This document shows positions 6,826 to 7,355 of a DNA stretch of 7,355 bases, piece by piece (the stretch's first letter is position 1; each line of letters opens with the position of its first letter). This stretch comes from Bryobacteraceae bacterium. Lineage in GTDB: Bacteria; Acidobacteriota; Terriglobia; Bryobacterales; Bryobacteraceae. The stretch is taken from the NCBI GenBank assembly GCA_025929455.1, contig JAICMB010000155.1, positions 1 to 7,355 of the forward strand. The letters are read 5' to 3'. The translations under genes were made by a program, and so were the position numbers. The notes under the pieces were generated by a model, which saw nothing but the letters and a program-made list of their open reading frames with translations, was not told the DNA's origin and ran no database searches.

Positions 6826-7355
6826 TTCGCGAGCCTCACTACTTTCTCCGCGGCGTCTTTCATGCCCTCAGCGACCGCGAAGTCGAGGCCCGAGCCGGTG
6901 AGAATTTCGCGGCCTTTTTCAACGTTCGTTCCTTCCATGCGAACCACGATGGGGACCTTCACGTCGAGTTCGCGTGCCGCACTCACAACGCCCGTGGCCA
7001 GCGTGTCGCAGCGCAGGATGCCGCCGAAGATATTGATCAACACCGCTTTCACGTTGGGATCGGACAGGAGGATGCGGAAGGCATTGCGAATCTGCTCGGC
7101 GCTGGCGCCACCACCGACGTCGAGAAAGTTAGCAGGGCTGCCGCCGGCGTACTTGATGATGTCCATGGTCGCCATAGCGAGGCCCGCGCCGTTCACCATG
7201 CAGGCGATGGTTCCGTCGAGTTTGATGTAGTTGAGGCCGAAGCGCGAGGCTTCCACTTCGAGCGGGTCCTCTTCGTTGAGGTCGCGCAAATCGGCGAAGT
7301 CCTTGTGGCGGTAGAGCGCGTTGTCGTCGATGTTGATTTTCGCATCGAGCGCATA
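6822..7355 (-). CDS. sucC: Succinyl-CoA synthetase subunit beta, C-terminal part (5' truncated by window)
   Basis: This subunit supplies the nucleotide- and succinate-binding parts of succinyl-CoA synthetase. Only the last 177 residues are present; the frame is open to the window edge and the ATP-grasp domain is outside it (full length is usually about 390). Visible signatures are [16 protein letters not shown] at the start (the ATP-grasp end, with the metal-coordinating Asp), then [34 protein letters not shown] and [11 protein letters not shown] in the C-terminal CoA-ligase domain. The loop preceding it, EEDPLEVEA, is typical of bacterial SucC. The gene ends KVVRLAK with a TGA overlapping the sucD ATG. 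ATP versus GTP preference cannot be judged without the N-terminal half. Confidence 0.96.
   Translation of the reverse strand, partial: YALDAKINIDDNALYRHKDFADLRDLNEEDPLEVEASRFGLNYIKLDGTIACMVNGAGLAMATMDIIKYAGGSPANFLDVGGGASAEQIRNAFRILLSDPNVKAVLINIFGGILRCDTLATGVVSAARELDVKVPIVVRMEGTNVEKGREILTGSGLDFAVAEGMKDAAEKVVRLAK

Overview
The window looks like a chromosomal piece of a GC-rich Gram-negative bacterium, most likely an Acidobacteriota member. The main pointer is the Oar/CarboxypepD-reg type TonB-dependent receptor at the left edge, a family greatly expanded in that phylum. The taxonomic call is an inference from family content; there is no rRNA or marker gene to confirm it.

Left half, plus strand. 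The C-terminal half of an outer-membrane TonB-dependent receptor (1-1602, cut by the window edge) is followed by about 100 bp holding two hairpins. Next comes a secreted carbon-nitrogen hydrolase with an N-terminal jelly-roll-like domain (1705-3024). Its stop codon overlaps the GTG start of a third gene (3021 to about 4540). The third gene encodes a signal peptide, a LamG/concanavalin A-like domain and a second region resembling DUF1961. It is broken by four frameshifts, so it is either a young pseudogene or a stretch of poor base calling. Together the three plus-strand genes look like an exported set for binding, cleaving and importing an amide- or nitrile-containing, possibly carbohydrate-linked, substrate. 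That role is inferred.

Right half, minus strand. A six-TM site-2 protease of the M50B family (4559-5395) has the HExxH and N-x-x-P-x-x-P-L-D-G motifs but no CBS domains. It converges on the broken gene. Upstream of it, reading leftward, is a compact energy-metabolism operon: sucC (partial, runs off the right edge), sucD (4-bp ATGA overlap) and ndk (13-bp gap). Succinyl-CoA synthetase makes NTP at the substrate level in the TCA cycle, and nucleoside diphosphate kinase redistributes the gamma phosphate among nucleotides. The 118 bp between ndk and the protease gene carries two small perfect inverted repeats.

No tRNA, rRNA, CRISPR, insertion sequence or phage feature was seen. The least ordinary part is the secreted amidase-like enzyme coupled to the LamG/DUF1961-like gene next to a TonB receptor, together with the cluster of frameshifts in the LamG gene.
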